This document shows, in pieces, positions 14,422-23,103 of a DNA stretch of 48,872 nucleotides. The notes under the pieces are model-generated. The model saw nothing but the letters and a program-made list of their open reading frames with translations. It ran no database searches and was not told where the DNA came from. The position numbers were made by a program, and so were the translations under genes. Within the stretch, counting starts at the first letter, position 1; each line of letters starts with the position of its first letter. Source of the DNA: UBA10161 sp964581105. Its GTDB lineage: Archaea > Micrarchaeota > Micrarchaeia > Anstonellales > Anstonellaceae. The stretch spans positions 1 through 48,872 of the forward strand of contig CAZOMB010000009.1 in the NCBI GenBank assembly GCA_964581105.1, read 5' to 3'.

Positions 14422-15732
14422 ATGGATGCCCTAAGCACTGATTATGTGAAAATAGGCGAAATACTCTCAGGCTCATTCACAGGCAAAAAAGTGAAAATAA
14501 GAGGCTGGGTACACAGGGCAAGGACTTCAGGAGGAGTTTCATTCATAGTTATCCGCGACTCAACAGGAATAATACAGTGTGCAGTGAAAAAAGATGCAGT
14601 TGGAGACAAAAGCTTCAAAGAGGCATCACAAGCATACATAGAGTCCACTATTCTGGTTGAGGGCGAAGTAAAACAAGACAAACGAGCTCCAGGAGGCTAT
14701 GAATTAGCAGCATCTCAGGTGCAGATTGTAGCAAAAGGAGCGCCATTCCCAATAGCAAAAGACCAGTCAACAGAATTTTTGCTTGACACAAGGCACCTAT
14801 GGCTTCGCTCACAAAAGCTGACAGCAGTAATGAAAGGCAGGCACTTTATAATGAAATATTTGCGCGAGTTTTTTGAGCGGGAAGGATTTTTCGAGATGGT
14901 TCCTCCAATAATAACTCAAGCTGGGTGCGAAGGCGGCCCAAGTTTATTTGAATTTGACTACTTTGGCCAAAAGGCATACCTTACTCAAAGCTCGCAGCTT
15001 TATGCAGAAGTATTTACAACTGCACTTGAAAAAGTATATGTTCTGGCTCCTTCTTTTAGGGCAGAAAAATCAAGGACAGTCAGGCATTTGTGTGAATACT
15101 GGCATCTTGAGCCTGAAATGGCATTTTACAACCAGGAAATGAATCTTCAGCTCCAGGAAAAAATGATTGAATATGTTTGCCAGAAAATGGCTGCAAACCA
15201 TCCTGAAATTCTTCAGGCAACAGGAAGAAAGCCAGAAGACCTTGCAAAAATAAAAGCGCCTTTCAGGAGAATCACATATGAAGAAGCAGTAAAAACAGCA
15301 ATAAAAAAAGGAGCAAACATGAAAATGGGCCAGGACTTTGGGGCAGATGAGGAAACTATTCTTACAAAAAATGAGAAAAAGCCTATTTTCATAACAGGCT
15401 TTCCAGTTGGATTGAAGGCATTTTACATGAGGGAAGACCCAAAAAAGCCAGGAACAGTGCTTGCAAATGACATGCTGGCACCAGAGGGGCACGGGGAAAT
15501 TATTGGAGGTTCTGAGAGGATTTGGGAAGAGGCAGAATTAATGAAAAGAATAAAGGAAAACAAGCTTAACAAAAAAGACTATCAATGGTACATAGACCTA
15601 AGAAAATACGGCCCATTTCCCCACTCAGGCTTTGGGTTAGGAATTGAAAGGCTTGTTAAGTGGATGCTCAACTTGGAGCACATAAGGGACACAATCCCAT
15701 TCCCAAGGACAATAAACAGGGTTTACCCATAA
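14422..15732 (+). CDS. asnS: Asparaginyl-tRNA synthetase
   Basis: A 436-residue class IIb synthetase. Residues 1 to about 105 form the OB-fold anticodon-binding domain (VKIRGWVHRARTSG). The catalytic core shows motif 2 FRAEKSRTVRHLCEYW (from 212) and motif 3 GFGLGIERL (from 403). The motif 2 ending HLEPEMAF and the C-terminal IRDTIPFPRT are AsnRS-type rather than AspRS-type. It loads Asn onto tRNA-Asn directly. A TTTTTATTTATT box at about 14382-14393 lies 34 bp before the ATG. Confidence 0.92.
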   Translation: MDALSTDYVKIGEILSGSFTGKKVKIRGWVHRARTSGGVSFIVIRDSTGIIQCAVKKDAVGDKSFKEASQAYIESTILVEGEVKQDKRAPGGYELAASQVQIVAKGAPFPIAKDQSTEFLLDTRHLWLRSQKLTAVMKGRHFIMKYLREFFEREGFFEMVPPIITQAGCEGGPSLFEFDYFGQKAYLTQSSQLYAEVFTTALEKVYVLAPSFRAEKSRTVRHLCEYWHLEPEMAFYNQEMNLQLQEKMIEYVCQKMAANHPEILQATGRKPEDLAKIKAPFRRITYEEAVKTAIKKGANMKMGQDFGADEETILTKNEKKPIFITGFPVGLKAFYMREDPKKPGTVLANDMLAPEGHGEIIGGSERIWEEAELMKRIKENKLNKKDYQWYIDLRKYGPFPHSGFGLGIERLVKWMLNLEHIRDTIPFPRTINRVYP

Positions 15733-15932
15733 CTAATACCGCCCATTCGGGCAATAGCTAATCGAAATAAAGAGGGGATAAACGCATTATTGGAGTGCCT
15801 TTTGAAATAAAAACAGCACGACGCTTTTCCAATATAAACGGAAAGACCACAACTAACCGTCGCATATTGTCAGGTCTTTAAGCTCCTAACCCCTTTTTAT
15901 TCATTTTTCTTCAATCCCTTAGTGTGGGACTT
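15733..15932 (+). other. Non-coding 200-bp spacer with alternative stems
   Basis: No credible gene is seen. It holds a short GCCC-ATTC-GGGC hairpin (15741-15752). A larger fold pairs CGACG (15819-15823) with CGTCG (15858-15862), enclosing CTTTTCC (15824-15830) with GGAAAG (15840-15845). A competing stem pairs AAAGACC (15842-15848) with GGTCTTT (15873-15879). Near 15890-15912 is a T-rich run that could be a terminator or a TATA region for the next gene. Confidence 0.35.
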
Positions 15933-16466
15933 ATGGACGCCAAACAACTCTATCTTTTGTGCGTGAGCAAAAACGGGCTTAATGAAGGTGAGGTAACACA
16001 GCTTTCTACACAAGACAAGGCTATGCTTGAGAAAATAGGCGAAAAATACTGGCTCAAAAGCTCTGAGCGTTCAAAATTCAAAGTGGTTTTAACAGGCGGG
16101 GTATTTGACATACTTCACATTGGCCACATGCTTACTTTGCAAAAAGCAAAAGAACACGGGGACTTGCTTGTTGCAGTTGTCACAACAGACAAAAGAGTGC
16201 AAGAGGTAAAGAAAAGAAACCCCGTGCATAAAGCAGACTACAGAAGGACAATGGTTTTATCAATAAAATGGGTTGACTTGGCAATAATCGGCTCAGAGAA
16301 AATTATGGACACATTTGAGCGGGTAAAGCCAGACTTGGTGGTATTTGGCTATGACCAGCAGCCTTTCAAGCTTCCAGAGCCATGCAAATCAGTGCATTTG
16401 AAAGATGTGAAAGCAGATGAAGACTTTGCAAAAACCTCCAAGATAATAAGGGAACTTGGCCTCTAA
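15933..16466 (+). CDS. Cytidylyltransferase-family nucleotidyltransferase (RibL/GCT-like)
   Basis: A 177-residue protein. The nucleotidyltransferase signature GGVFDILHIGH (55-65) carries the HxGH motif (62-65). A basic segment (KKRNPVHKADYRR) lies near 90-105, where the family binds the substrate phosphate. Archaeal relatives include FAD synthetase RibL and glycerol-3-phosphate cytidylyltransferases, and the substrate cannot be decided here. About 50 N-terminal residues precede the core, longer than minimal family members. A GTG at 15924 is an alternative start. Confidence 0.8.
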   Translation: MDAKQLYLLCVSKNGLNEGEVTQLSTQDKAMLEKIGEKYWLKSSERSKFKVVLTGGVFDILHIGHMLTLQKAKEHGDLLVAVVTTDKRVQEVKKRNPVHKADYRRTMVLSIKWVDLAIIGSEKIMDTFERVKPDLVVFGYDQQPFKLPEPCKSVHLKDVKADEDFAKTSKIIRELGL

Positions 16467-16533
16467 AGATATATTTAAAAGGGGTTGCTCCGAAATAGCG
16501 GCACAAGGGAAATTCTTTTTTGGGGTGGATTGA

Positions 16534-16890
16534 GTGGACAACAAGTCAGTGCACAGCAAGGCAAAAGAAATTTCAGGCGGCCCTGATGATTTTGTTTCAA
16601 ATTTAAGCACAATTAGGACTGCAGAAAACACAGCCTCAAGGGTAATAGAAAGCGCAAAAAAGCAATCAGCAAAACTTGTTGCTCAGGCAAAGGAAAAGGC
16701 AGTTGAAGTTTCTACAAAGGCTGCTGAAGCAGCAGTCCAGGCAAAAAACGAGGTGCTGGAAAAAGGAAGGCAGTACACAGGTAACGAGGTAAAGAAAACA
16801 ATCAGGGAAGCAAAAAAACAGGCGCAAAAAGTAAGCTCAAAGAGGCTAACTGAAAAGGATGTCTTAAAGCTTTCAGAGGGCATCCTGTAA
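16534..16890 (+). CDS. atpH: A/V-type ATP synthase peripheral stalk subunit H
   Basis: A 118-residue, almost continuous coiled coil rich in Ala, Lys, Glu and Gln, first in the ATP synthase operon, the position of AhaH. Subunit H pairs with subunit E as the peripheral stalk between subunit I and the catalytic head. It uses a GTG start with GGGGTGG about 7 bases upstream. A TATATTTAAA box at 16470-16479 probably starts the whole nine-gene transcript, with a leader of about 30 bases. The C-terminus (LTEKDVLKLSEGIL) resembles that of family members. Confidence 0.82.
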   Translation: MDNKSVHSKAKEISGGPDDFVSNLSTIRTAENTASRVIESAKKQSAKLVAQAKEKAVEVSTKAAEAAVQAKNEVLEKGRQYTGNEVKKTIREAKKQAQKVSSKRLTEKDVLKLSEGIL

Positions 16891-16902
16891 AGAGAGGCAC
16901 AC

Positions 16903-18789
16903 ATGTTAAAACCAGTGAGAATGACTAAAGTCAGGGCAATCTGTCTGAAAAAAATCGCCCCGTCAATAATCAAAGCCTTGCATGAAATGTCTGTTCTTCA
17001 TCTAAAAGACTTCACATCTCCTCAAGTGGAGCGCTCAGGCCCTCTTTCTTCATATGATGTTATTTCAACAAGGCTGATAAGCATAAGGGCAATGAAAGAT
17101 TTGCTTGGAAAGCAGGGAAAGCTCCCAAAAAAGCCTCTTGAAATGAAAAGCCCACTCAAAGAGGCAGACTTGCTTTTGGGGAACTCTGCAAAGCTTTCAG
17201 AAATGATCAGGGAAAAGGAGGAAGCAGAAAAGGAGCTTGACTCAACAATATCATCTCAAAAGGCAATTGAAGGCCTTGTTGAGCTTAAAATCAACTTCTC
17301 ACAGCTGAATTTGGCTTCTTTGCAGTTTTTGCTCTTAAAAGCAGATGAAAAAAACGCAAAACTGGCGTCAATTGAGCTTTCAAGCAAAAAGAACCTATCC
17401 TTCACTTCAGCTTCAGCAGGAAAAGGCTCGGAAGTGCTTATCATTGCGCTTGAAAAAAGCGGCAGCACAAAGTTTTTGGAAAAGTTTGGCCAGATTTTGC
17501 CAATTCCAAAGCTTTCATCAACACCAAGGCATGAAATGGCGCTGCTAAGGGAAAAAGAGCAGGCAATAAGTGATAGGATTCTTGTTCTAAAGAGAAGGCT
17601 GCAGCGCTTTTCAGACTTAAACTATCCAAAGCTTTGCGCAGTTGAAGAGGCGCTTTCAATTGAGGCTGACCGAGCAAAAGCCGCTACAATGTTTGGCACA
17701 ACAGAATCAGTATATTATATTGATGGCTGGGTGGAAAAGAGAAAATTCAGCCATCTGAAAAAAGAGCTGAAAAAAAGGTTTGGAAAAAGGCTGCATGTTT
17801 ATGAAGAGGCAGCCTCAAAGGGTGAAATTCCCCCCACAAAGCTTTCAAACCCAAAAAAGGCACGCTCATTTGAATATATAGTCGGATTTTTATCACCTCC
17901 ACAGTACAACGAAATTGACCCAACACTAATCATCGCATTTGCAATACCGATAATATATGCACTGATACTTGGAGACGCAGGCTATGCTGTAATGTCGTTT
18001 CTCATGGCTTCATGGCTCATAAAAAAGTCGCAGCCAGGCTCTCTTCTCAGGAATGTCTCCCTAATATGGGCAATCTCAGCAATACCAACATTTTTTGCAG
18101 GGATTCTGTTTAATGAGTATTTTGGCTTTACTCACGGGCATTTGCTTGAAACAATTGGAATAATAGGGGTTCACCTTTATGATGGCTTAGGCAGGGTTGC
18201 ATCAGTACAAACACTGATTCTCCTAACACTGATAGTTGGAATGTTCCATGTTGGTCTGGGGTTGGCAATAGGGGTAATAAACGGATGGAAGCACCACAGA
18301 AAGCATGCAATAGCAAAGCTGTCATGGCTTGGCATTGAAATCTCAGGATTTTTCCTTGTTGCGGCATACATGTTCTCATCATTCCCATTCCTTGGGATGC
18401 CATCATTAGTTCTTTTCATAGCATCAACCATTGCGCTCATAAAAACAGAAGGCATAATCGGCGTATTTGAAATCCCAAGCTTGGCAGGCAACATAATGTC
18501 ATATATCCGAATTGCCGCAGTTGGAATAGGCGGGCTGATACTTGCGGAAATAATCAACGAGCTTTTGCTTCCAAGCTTTGAGCTGTCATTGACAGGAATA
18601 ATACTTTTTGCAATAAGCGCAGTACTTTACATAGCATTCCATGCAATTGTCTGCTTTATTGCAATGTTTGAGTCTTTGATACACGGGGCAAGGCTGAATG
18701 TTGTGGAATTTTTCGGAAAGTTTTACCAGGGAAATGGAATACAATTCTTGCCATTTTCAGCAAAAAGGGTGTTCACTCAAAAGTCATGA
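16903..18789 (+). CDS. atpI: A/V-type ATP synthase subunit I
   Basis: A 628-residue membrane stator subunit homologous to eukaryotic V-ATPase a. The N-terminal half (1 to about 325) is cytoplasmic with long helices that contact the peripheral stalks. The C-terminal half holds about seven or eight membrane helices forming the ion half-channels. Family elements include the YIDGWVE region near 270, and GDAGYAVM and NEYFGFTHGH in the membrane half. It follows atpH by 12 bp. Confidence 0.93.
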   Translation: MLKPVRMTKVRAICLKKIAPSIIKALHEMSVLHLKDFTSPQVERSGPLSSYDVISTRLISIRAMKDLLGKQGKLPKKPLEMKSPLKEADLLLGNSAKLSEMIREKEEAEKELDSTISSQKAIEGLVELKINFSQLNLASLQFLLLKADEKNAKLASIELSSKKNLSFTSASAGKGSEVLIIALEKSGSTKFLEKFGQILPIPKLSSTPRHEMALLREKEQAISDRILVLKRRLQRFSDLNYPKLCAVEEALSIEADRAKAATMFGTTESVYYIDGWVEKRKFSHLKKELKKRFGKRLHVYEEAASKGEIPPTKLSNPKKARSFEYIVGFLSPPQYNEIDPTLIIAFAIPIIYALILGDAGYAVMSFLMASWLIKKSQPGSLLRNVSLIWAISAIPTFFAGILFNEYFGFTHGHLLETIGIIGVHLYDGLGRVASVQTLILLTLIVGMFHVGLGLAIGVINGWKHHRKHAIAKLSWLGIEISGFFLVAAYMFSSFPFLGMPSLVLFIASTIALIKTEGIIGVFEIPSLAGNIMSYIRIAAVGIGGLILAEIINELLLPSFELSLTGIILFAISAVLYIAFHAIVCFIAMFESLIHGARLNVVEFFGKFYQGNGIQFLPFSAKRVFTQKS

Positions 18790-18795
18790 TGCTAA

Positions 18796-18920
18796 TGCAG
18801 GCAAAAAAGCCTGCAGCAAAAGAGGTGTTACCAACCAACGCCTGACGGCTTGGTTGGCATGATACCAAGCAATGAAAAAAGAGCGCCGTCACCCGCTGCT
18901 TGCAGCGGGCTTTGGGCGTT
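18796..18920 (+). other. Structured RNA segment upstream of atpK
   Basis: The 145-bp atpI-atpK spacer is full of pairing. TGCAGGC/GCCTGCA (18796-18802, 18809-18815) has an A6 loop. CCAACCAA/TTGGTTGG (18831-18838, 18850-18857) encloses GCC/GGC. CCCGCTGC/GCAGCGGG is at 18892-18909. AACGCC (18837-18842) can also pair with GGCGTT (18915-18920), GACGGC (18844-18849) with GCCGTC (18885-18890), and GCTTGGT (18848-18854) with ACCAAGC (18864-18870). The last three compete with the second hairpin, giving two alternative folds just before the atpK ribosome-binding site. Confidence 0.55.
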
Positions 18921-18934
18921 AGTAGGTGGTGAAT

Positions 18935-19177
18935 ATGGTGTTATTGGAAAACGCAGGAGCATTTGGAGTTGCAGCAGCAATTGCCCTTTTTGGAGGGGCG
19001 GTTGCAACAGGCTGGGCCCAGGCAGCAATCGGCTCATCAATTATGGGCGTGCTTGCAGAAAGGCCTGAAGACACGTTTAAGCTCATCGTCTATATGGCGC
19101 TTCCAGAGCTTATACTGCTGCTTGGCTTTGTGATTGCCTTTTTGCTCATAGGGCAGATTGGCACAGAAGCAGTCTAA
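18935..19177 (+). CDS. atpK: A/V-type ATP synthase proteolipid subunit K (c ring)
   Basis: An 80-residue two-helix hairpin that forms the rotor ring. Helix 1 runs about 9-40 with a Gly/Ala-rich face (GGAVATGWAQAAIGSS); helix 2 runs about 48-75. The ion-carrying carboxylate is E58 in ALPELILLLG. Q29 is present in helix 1, but the residue after E58 is Leu rather than Ser or Thr, which argues weakly for H+ over Na+; this is inference. ATG at 18935 is chosen because AGGTGGTGA lies just upstream; the GTG codons at 18926 and nearby are part of that site. Confidence 0.92.
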   Translation: MVLLENAGAFGVAAAIALFGGAVATGWAQAAIGSSIMGVLAERPEDTFKLIVYMALPELILLLGFVIAFLLIGQIGTEAV

Positions 19178-19202
19178 AGAAAAAATCACACACTCTTTGT
19201 AA

Positions 19203-19265
19203 GCATGCGGGCTTTGTTTTTTGCCCTGCATGGCATCATTTGGGTGTAGGTCTGCAAAAGCAGGC
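19203..19265 (+). other. Hairpins in the atpK-atpE spacer
   Basis: CATGC-GGGC (19204-19212) pairs with GCCC-GCATG (19223-19232, one bulged T) around a U-rich ten-base loop. GTCTGC/GCAGGC (19250-19265) forms a six-pair stem with an A4 loop. With the upstream structures they bracket atpK, the gene needed in highest copy, and could protect or process its mRNA. Confidence 0.45.
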
Positions 19266-19279
19266 GGATGTGAATTTCA

Positions 19280-19840
19280 ATGGGATTTGAAGAACTTGCG
19301 TCAGAGCTTCACAAGGGTGCAGAAGCTGAAAGCAAGAAAATAGCCCATGCATCTGAGAGTGAGGCAAAAAAAATAGTGAAAAAAGCTCACAATGATGCTC
19401 AGGCAATGCTGCAGCAGGCAAAAAGCGATGCGGCAGAATTTGTAAAGCAGGAGTCATCTGAAAAGCTCACTTCTGCAAAGCTTTCTGCAAAAAAGATAGT
19501 TGATGAGGCAAAAAGCGATGCAGTTGAAGTTTCTTTAAAGCAGGTTTGGCAGGCTTTCAGGGAAAACGCGCTTCTCAAGGAAAATTACCCTGCAATACTT
19601 AGCAGGCTGATTGAGAGTGGGCTTTCAGAGCTTGGAAGCCGGCAGGCAATTGTGTATGTGCGCGACCAGGACAAAGAGCTTGTGCAGGGATTTAGCACAA
19701 AATCTCTTCCAAAGCAGTACTCAGGAGGGGCAATAATAGAAAGCGAGGATGGCAAAGTAAGGGTAAACAAGACACTTGAAGAGATTTTTTCCGGGAAACA
19801 GCCAGAGTTAAGAAAAAAAGCTTATGACAAATTGTTTTGA
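19280..19840 (+). CDS. atpE: A/V-type ATP synthase subunit E
   Basis: A 186-residue peripheral stalk subunit. The N-terminal half is a long coiled coil (1 to about 90, rich in AEAESKKIAHASESEAKK-type sequence) that pairs with subunit H. The C-terminal half is a small alpha-beta domain that caps the catalytic head (YVRDQDKELV, GGAIIESEDGKVRVNKTLE). Length is typical. It lies 102 bp after atpK, the second-largest spacer in the operon. Confidence 0.9.
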   Translation: MGFEELASELHKGAEAESKKIAHASESEAKKIVKKAHNDAQAMLQQAKSDAAEFVKQESSEKLTSAKLSAKKIVDEAKSDAVEVSLKQVWQAFRENALLKENYPAILSRLIESGLSELGSRQAIVYVRDQDKELVQGFSTKSLPKQYSGGAIIESEDGKVRVNKTLEEIFSGKQPELRKKAYDKLF

Positions 19841-19849
19841 GGAAATAAA

Positions 19850-21004
19850 ATGAAACCAACAAACCAGCATGCAGGGCAAGTCAGTTCAATAATGACTTAC
19901 AGGCCTTTGGTATATGGCTACTCAAATGCCCGCGTTCGGGCAATGAGGCCCAGGCTGCTGTCAAAAAGGCAGGCAGAGGATCTGCTTAAAATAAATACCA
20001 ATGCGGCAGTTGCAGAATACCTCTCAAGGACAGCATACGGCGAGGACTTTTTCAATCTGCCTGCAAAAATGAATGATGAGAACCGGGTTGAGATTGCAGT
20101 TGCAAGAAACTTTGCAAGGGTTGCGCAAAAACTCCTCAAAATAACTCCAAACCAGTCGCGTGAAACTTTGCAGGCATTCCTTGGCAGGTATGACATACAT
20201 AACCTAAAGGCAGTATTGCTTGCAAAAAAGCTTGGAAAAACAAAAGAAGAAACAGAGCAGCTTCTTGTGCCTGCAGGAAGCCTGACTAAGGCACAGCTTA
20301 TGGGGCTTTTCTCTGCAAAAAGCTCTGAGCAGGTATATTCTGCCTTGCGTGGCACAGAGTTTGGTGCAAAATTCCTTTTCTCAGCATCCATAAGCCATAT
20401 ACCCAAAGACCAGGTAAAGGCAGTGCTTCAAAACCCGTCAGACACGGCAAGGCTTGATATCCTTGTTGCTGCTCTTGACTCATATTATTATGAAGTTGCC
20501 TCGTCGGCAGTAAAGCCAACAGAAAAAGACTCACGCATAATTCTTTCGCTTCTCAGGTCAGAAACAGACGCAAAAAATGCAATGACAATCCTTAGGATGA
20601 AAAAGAGCGGCTCAGAAAAAGGCGCAATCCTCAAATGCATGGTTGAAGGGGGCAGCTTTTCAAAGTCCCAGATTGCAAAAATGGCTTCTGCAAAAGATGT
20701 TGAGCAGGCTTCAGAAATCGCATCGTCATTTTTCATATCAGAAACAGGCAAAGACGAGTTCACAAAAGCTAGCGAGAGGTACAAAAAGGACGGGCAGCTG
20801 TCGCACTTTGAAGTGGTATTTGAAAAATCAATAGCAAGAAGGAGCCTTCGGGCGCTTCGGGGCAGCATGATGTCAATAGGTACAATAGTTGGCTTTCTTT
20901 TCCTGAAAGAGGAGGAAAGGAACAACATAAGGAAGATTGTAAGGGGCAAGCAGCTTATGCTTCCAAAAGAAAGAATAGAGGAAATGCTGGTAATGGTGGG
21001 CTGA
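19850..21004 (+). CDS. atpC: A/V-type ATP synthase subunit C
   Basis: A 384-residue all-helical subunit (family of yeast V-ATPase d) that sits on the proteolipid ring and links it to the central shaft. The YGYSNARVRAMRPRLL start and the internal threefold helical organisation fit; YDIHNLKAVL is the characteristic middle motif. A GAGG ribosome-binding site precedes the ATG. About 25 extra residues come before the usual start, possibly a lineage extension or an earlier start than the real one. Its stop overlaps the atpF start in TGATG. Confidence 0.9.
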   Translation: MKPTNQHAGQVSSIMTYRPLVYGYSNARVRAMRPRLLSKRQAEDLLKINTNAAVAEYLSRTAYGEDFFNLPAKMNDENRVEIAVARNFARVAQKLLKITPNQSRETLQAFLGRYDIHNLKAVLLAKKLGKTKEETEQLLVPAGSLTKAQLMGLFSAKSSEQVYSALRGTEFGAKFLFSASISHIPKDQVKAVLQNPSDTARLDILVAALDSYYYEVASSAVKPTEKDSRIILSLLRSETDAKNAMTILRMKKSGSEKGAILKCMVEGGSFSKSQIAKMASAKDVEQASEIASSFFISETGKDEFTKASERYKKDGQLSHFEVVFEKSIARRSLRALRGSMMSIGTIVGFLFLKEEERNNIRKIVRGKQLMLPKERIEEMLVMVG

Positions 21005-21333
21005 TGGAAAACAAGCAAAAGCTAGCAGTCATTGCAGACAATGCAACTGCAACAGGGTTTAGATTGGCAGGGGTTGAGCACACATTTGCCTTGACAGGTG
21101 AATCAGCAGAAAAAAAGCTTGCAGAGCTTTTGTCTGACAGCACATTTGGAATACTGATAGTCACTGAGAGGCTGGTTGAAAGCTGCGATTGGCGCCTCAA
21201 AAAAAGGATAGAGGCGACTGCAAAGCCAGTGGTTGTTGCAATACCAGACTCGCAAGGGCCAATAGAGCAGTCAGAGTCTTTGTCAATGCTCATAAAAAGG
21301 GCATTAGGGGTTGACCTGGCAAAAAAGAAATGA
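21004..21333 (+). CDS. atpF: A/V-type ATP synthase subunit F
   Basis: A 109-residue alpha-beta subunit of the central stalk, normal in length. Family features are KLAVIADNATATGFRLAGV, FGILIVTERL and VVVAIPDSQGPIE. It overlaps atpC by one base, so translation is likely coupled. In the assembled enzyme it binds subunit D and modulates ATP hydrolysis. Confidence 0.9.
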   Translation: MENKQKLAVIADNATATGFRLAGVEHTFALTGESAEKKLAELLSDSTFGILIVTERLVESCDWRLKKRIEATAKPVVVAIPDSQGPIEQSESLSMLIKRALGVDLAKKK

Positions 21334-21348
21334 TTACGAGGTGTTAAT

Positions 21349-23094
21349 ATGGGAATTTTGCACAGGATTTCAGGGCCAGTGGTTGAGGCAAAAGGCCTGA
21401 CTGGCGCCAGAATGTACGACGTTGTAAAAGTGGGAAAAGCAAAGCTCACAGGGGAAATAATCAAAATGGTTGGGGACACTTCTACAATACAAGTATATGA
21501 GGACACAAACGGCCTAAAGCCAGGTGAGCCGGTGGAAACAACAGGCCAGCCTTTGTCAGTTGAGCTTGGCCCTGGCTTGTTGACAAGCATTTATGACGGA
21601 ATCCAGCGCCCATTGGATGGAATGGCAGAAAAGGCAGGCGCATTTATCACAAGGGGGTTATCAGTAAATGCACTTGACAGGGCAAAAAAATGGGAGTTTG
21701 TGCCAGTTGCAAAAACAGGGCAAAAAGTAAAGCAAGGCGATGTTTTAGGAACTGTTCAGGAAACAGACGTGATATTGCACAAGATAATGGCGCCTTTTGA
21801 AGGCAAGGTAACAGACATAAAATCAGGGAAATTCACGGTTGAGCAGCAAATATGCACAATTGAAACAAAAGCAAAGCAGGAGCCAGTGACAATGATGCAG
21901 CGCTGGTTTGTGAGAAAGCCGCGCCCAGCAGCAGAAAGGTATGATCCAAACCTGCCACTTGTCACAGGCCAAAGGATAGTCGACATTTTCTTTCCAATTG
22001 CAAAGGGGGGCTCAGTCTGTGTTCCAGGCCCGTTCGGATCAGGAAAAACAGTCACACAGCACCAGTTTGCAAAATGGTCTGACACGCAGATAGTGGTCTA
22101 TGTTGGCTGCGGGGAAAGGGGCAATGAGATGACAGAAGTCCTTACAGAGTTCCCAAAGCTTGAAGATCCGAGGACAAAAAAGCCGCTTATGCAGAGAACA
22201 GTGCTTATTGCAAATACATCTAACATGCCTGTTGCTGCAAGGGAAGCATCAGTTTACACAGGCGTAACAATAGCAGAATATTACAGGGACATGGGATATG
22301 ATGTTGCACTTATGGCAGACTCAACCTCGCGCTGGGCAGAGGCAATGAGGGAAATTGGAGGAAGGCTTGAGGAAATGCCTGGTGAAGAAGGCTACCCTGC
22401 TTACTTGGCTCGAAGGCTGGCAGAATTTTATGAAAGGGCAGGAAGAGTCCGCTGCTTGGGCTCTGATGAGAACAGGACAGGAAGCGTCACAATAATTGGC
22501 GCAGTTTCACCCCCAGGGGGGGACATCAATGAGCCTGTCTCTCAAAATACCCTCAGGGTAACAAAAGTTTTCCTTGCTTTGGATGCATCTCTTGCCCAAA
22601 GGCGCCACTTCCCGGCATTCCACTGGCTGAGAAGCTATTCCCTTTACACAAATACGCTTGACAACTATTACATAAACAATGTTTCATCTGACTGGGTGGA
22701 CTTAAGGACTGAGGCAATGGCTTTGCTGCAAAAAGAGGCAGAGCTTCAGGAAATAGTCCAACTGGTAGGGCCAGATGCATTGCCTGAAAAAGAGCAGGCA
22801 ATCCTGGTATCAACAAAAATGATACGCGAGGACTTGCTGCAGCAGTCAGCATTCCATGAGGTTGACACATACTCTTCCCTGAAAAAGCAGTACCTTCTTT
22901 TGAAAAATATTTTGCGCTTCCACCACAGGGCAGCTTCAGCAATTGACCTTGGCATTCAGCTCAAGAAAATTATGGAGCTTCCAATAAGGGAGAAAATAGC
23001 AAGGATGAAGGAAATCCCAGAGCAAAAGCTCAGAGAGCTTGAGCTTGTTGGCTCTGACATAGACAAGGCATTTGACACTCTTGGGAAAAAATAG
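21349..23094 (+). CDS. atpA: A/V-type ATP synthase catalytic subunit A
   Basis: A 581-residue catalytic subunit. The P-loop GPFGSGKT is near residue 227, followed by GERGNEMTEVL (from about 259), the long A-subunit insertion (about 110-190) and the SRWAEAMREIGGRLEEMPGEEGYPA segment in the catalytic region. No intein interrupts the P-loop, although archaeal atpA often carries one. GAGGTG precedes the ATG by 5 bases. Confidence 0.97.
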   Translation: MGILHRISGPVVEAKGLTGARMYDVVKVGKAKLTGEIIKMVGDTSTIQVYEDTNGLKPGEPVETTGQPLSVELGPGLLTSIYDGIQRPLDGMAEKAGAFITRGLSVNALDRAKKWEFVPVAKTGQKVKQGDVLGTVQETDVILHKIMAPFEGKVTDIKSGKFTVEQQICTIETKAKQEPVTMMQRWFVRKPRPAAERYDPNLPLVTGQRIVDIFFPIAKGGSVCVPGPFGSGKTVTQHQFAKWSDTQIVVYVGCGERGNEMTEVLTEFPKLEDPRTKKPLMQRTVLIANTSNMPVAAREASVYTGVTIAEYYRDMGYDVALMADSTSRWAEAMREIGGRLEEMPGEEGYPAYLARRLAEFYERAGRVRCLGSDENRTGSVTIIGAVSPPGGDINEPVSQNTLRVTKVFLALDASLAQRRHFPAFHWLRSYSLYTNTLDNYYINNVSSDWVDLRTEAMALLQKEAELQEIVQLVGPDALPEKEQAILVSTKMIREDLLQQSAFHEVDTYSSLKKQYLLLKNILRFHHRAASAIDLGIQLKKIMELPIREKIARMKEIPEQKLRELELVGSDIDKAFDTLGKK

Positions 23095-23103
23095 GTGATT
23101 AAT

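Noticed and set aside
18837..18920. Integron attC-like site (AACGCC...GGGCGTTAG)
   Set aside because: Ends resemble attC core sites, but the site lies inside the ATP synthase operon, lacks a matching RYYYAAC box and has no integrase or cassette array.
20955..21590. Minus-strand open frame opposite atpF and atpA
   Set aside because: Lies antisense to two well-identified ATP synthase genes and shows only low-complexity Ser/Phe/Pro sequence.
21349..23094. Intein in atpA
   Set aside because: The P-loop region reads through without insertion and the length, 581 residues, is that of an uninterrupted subunit.
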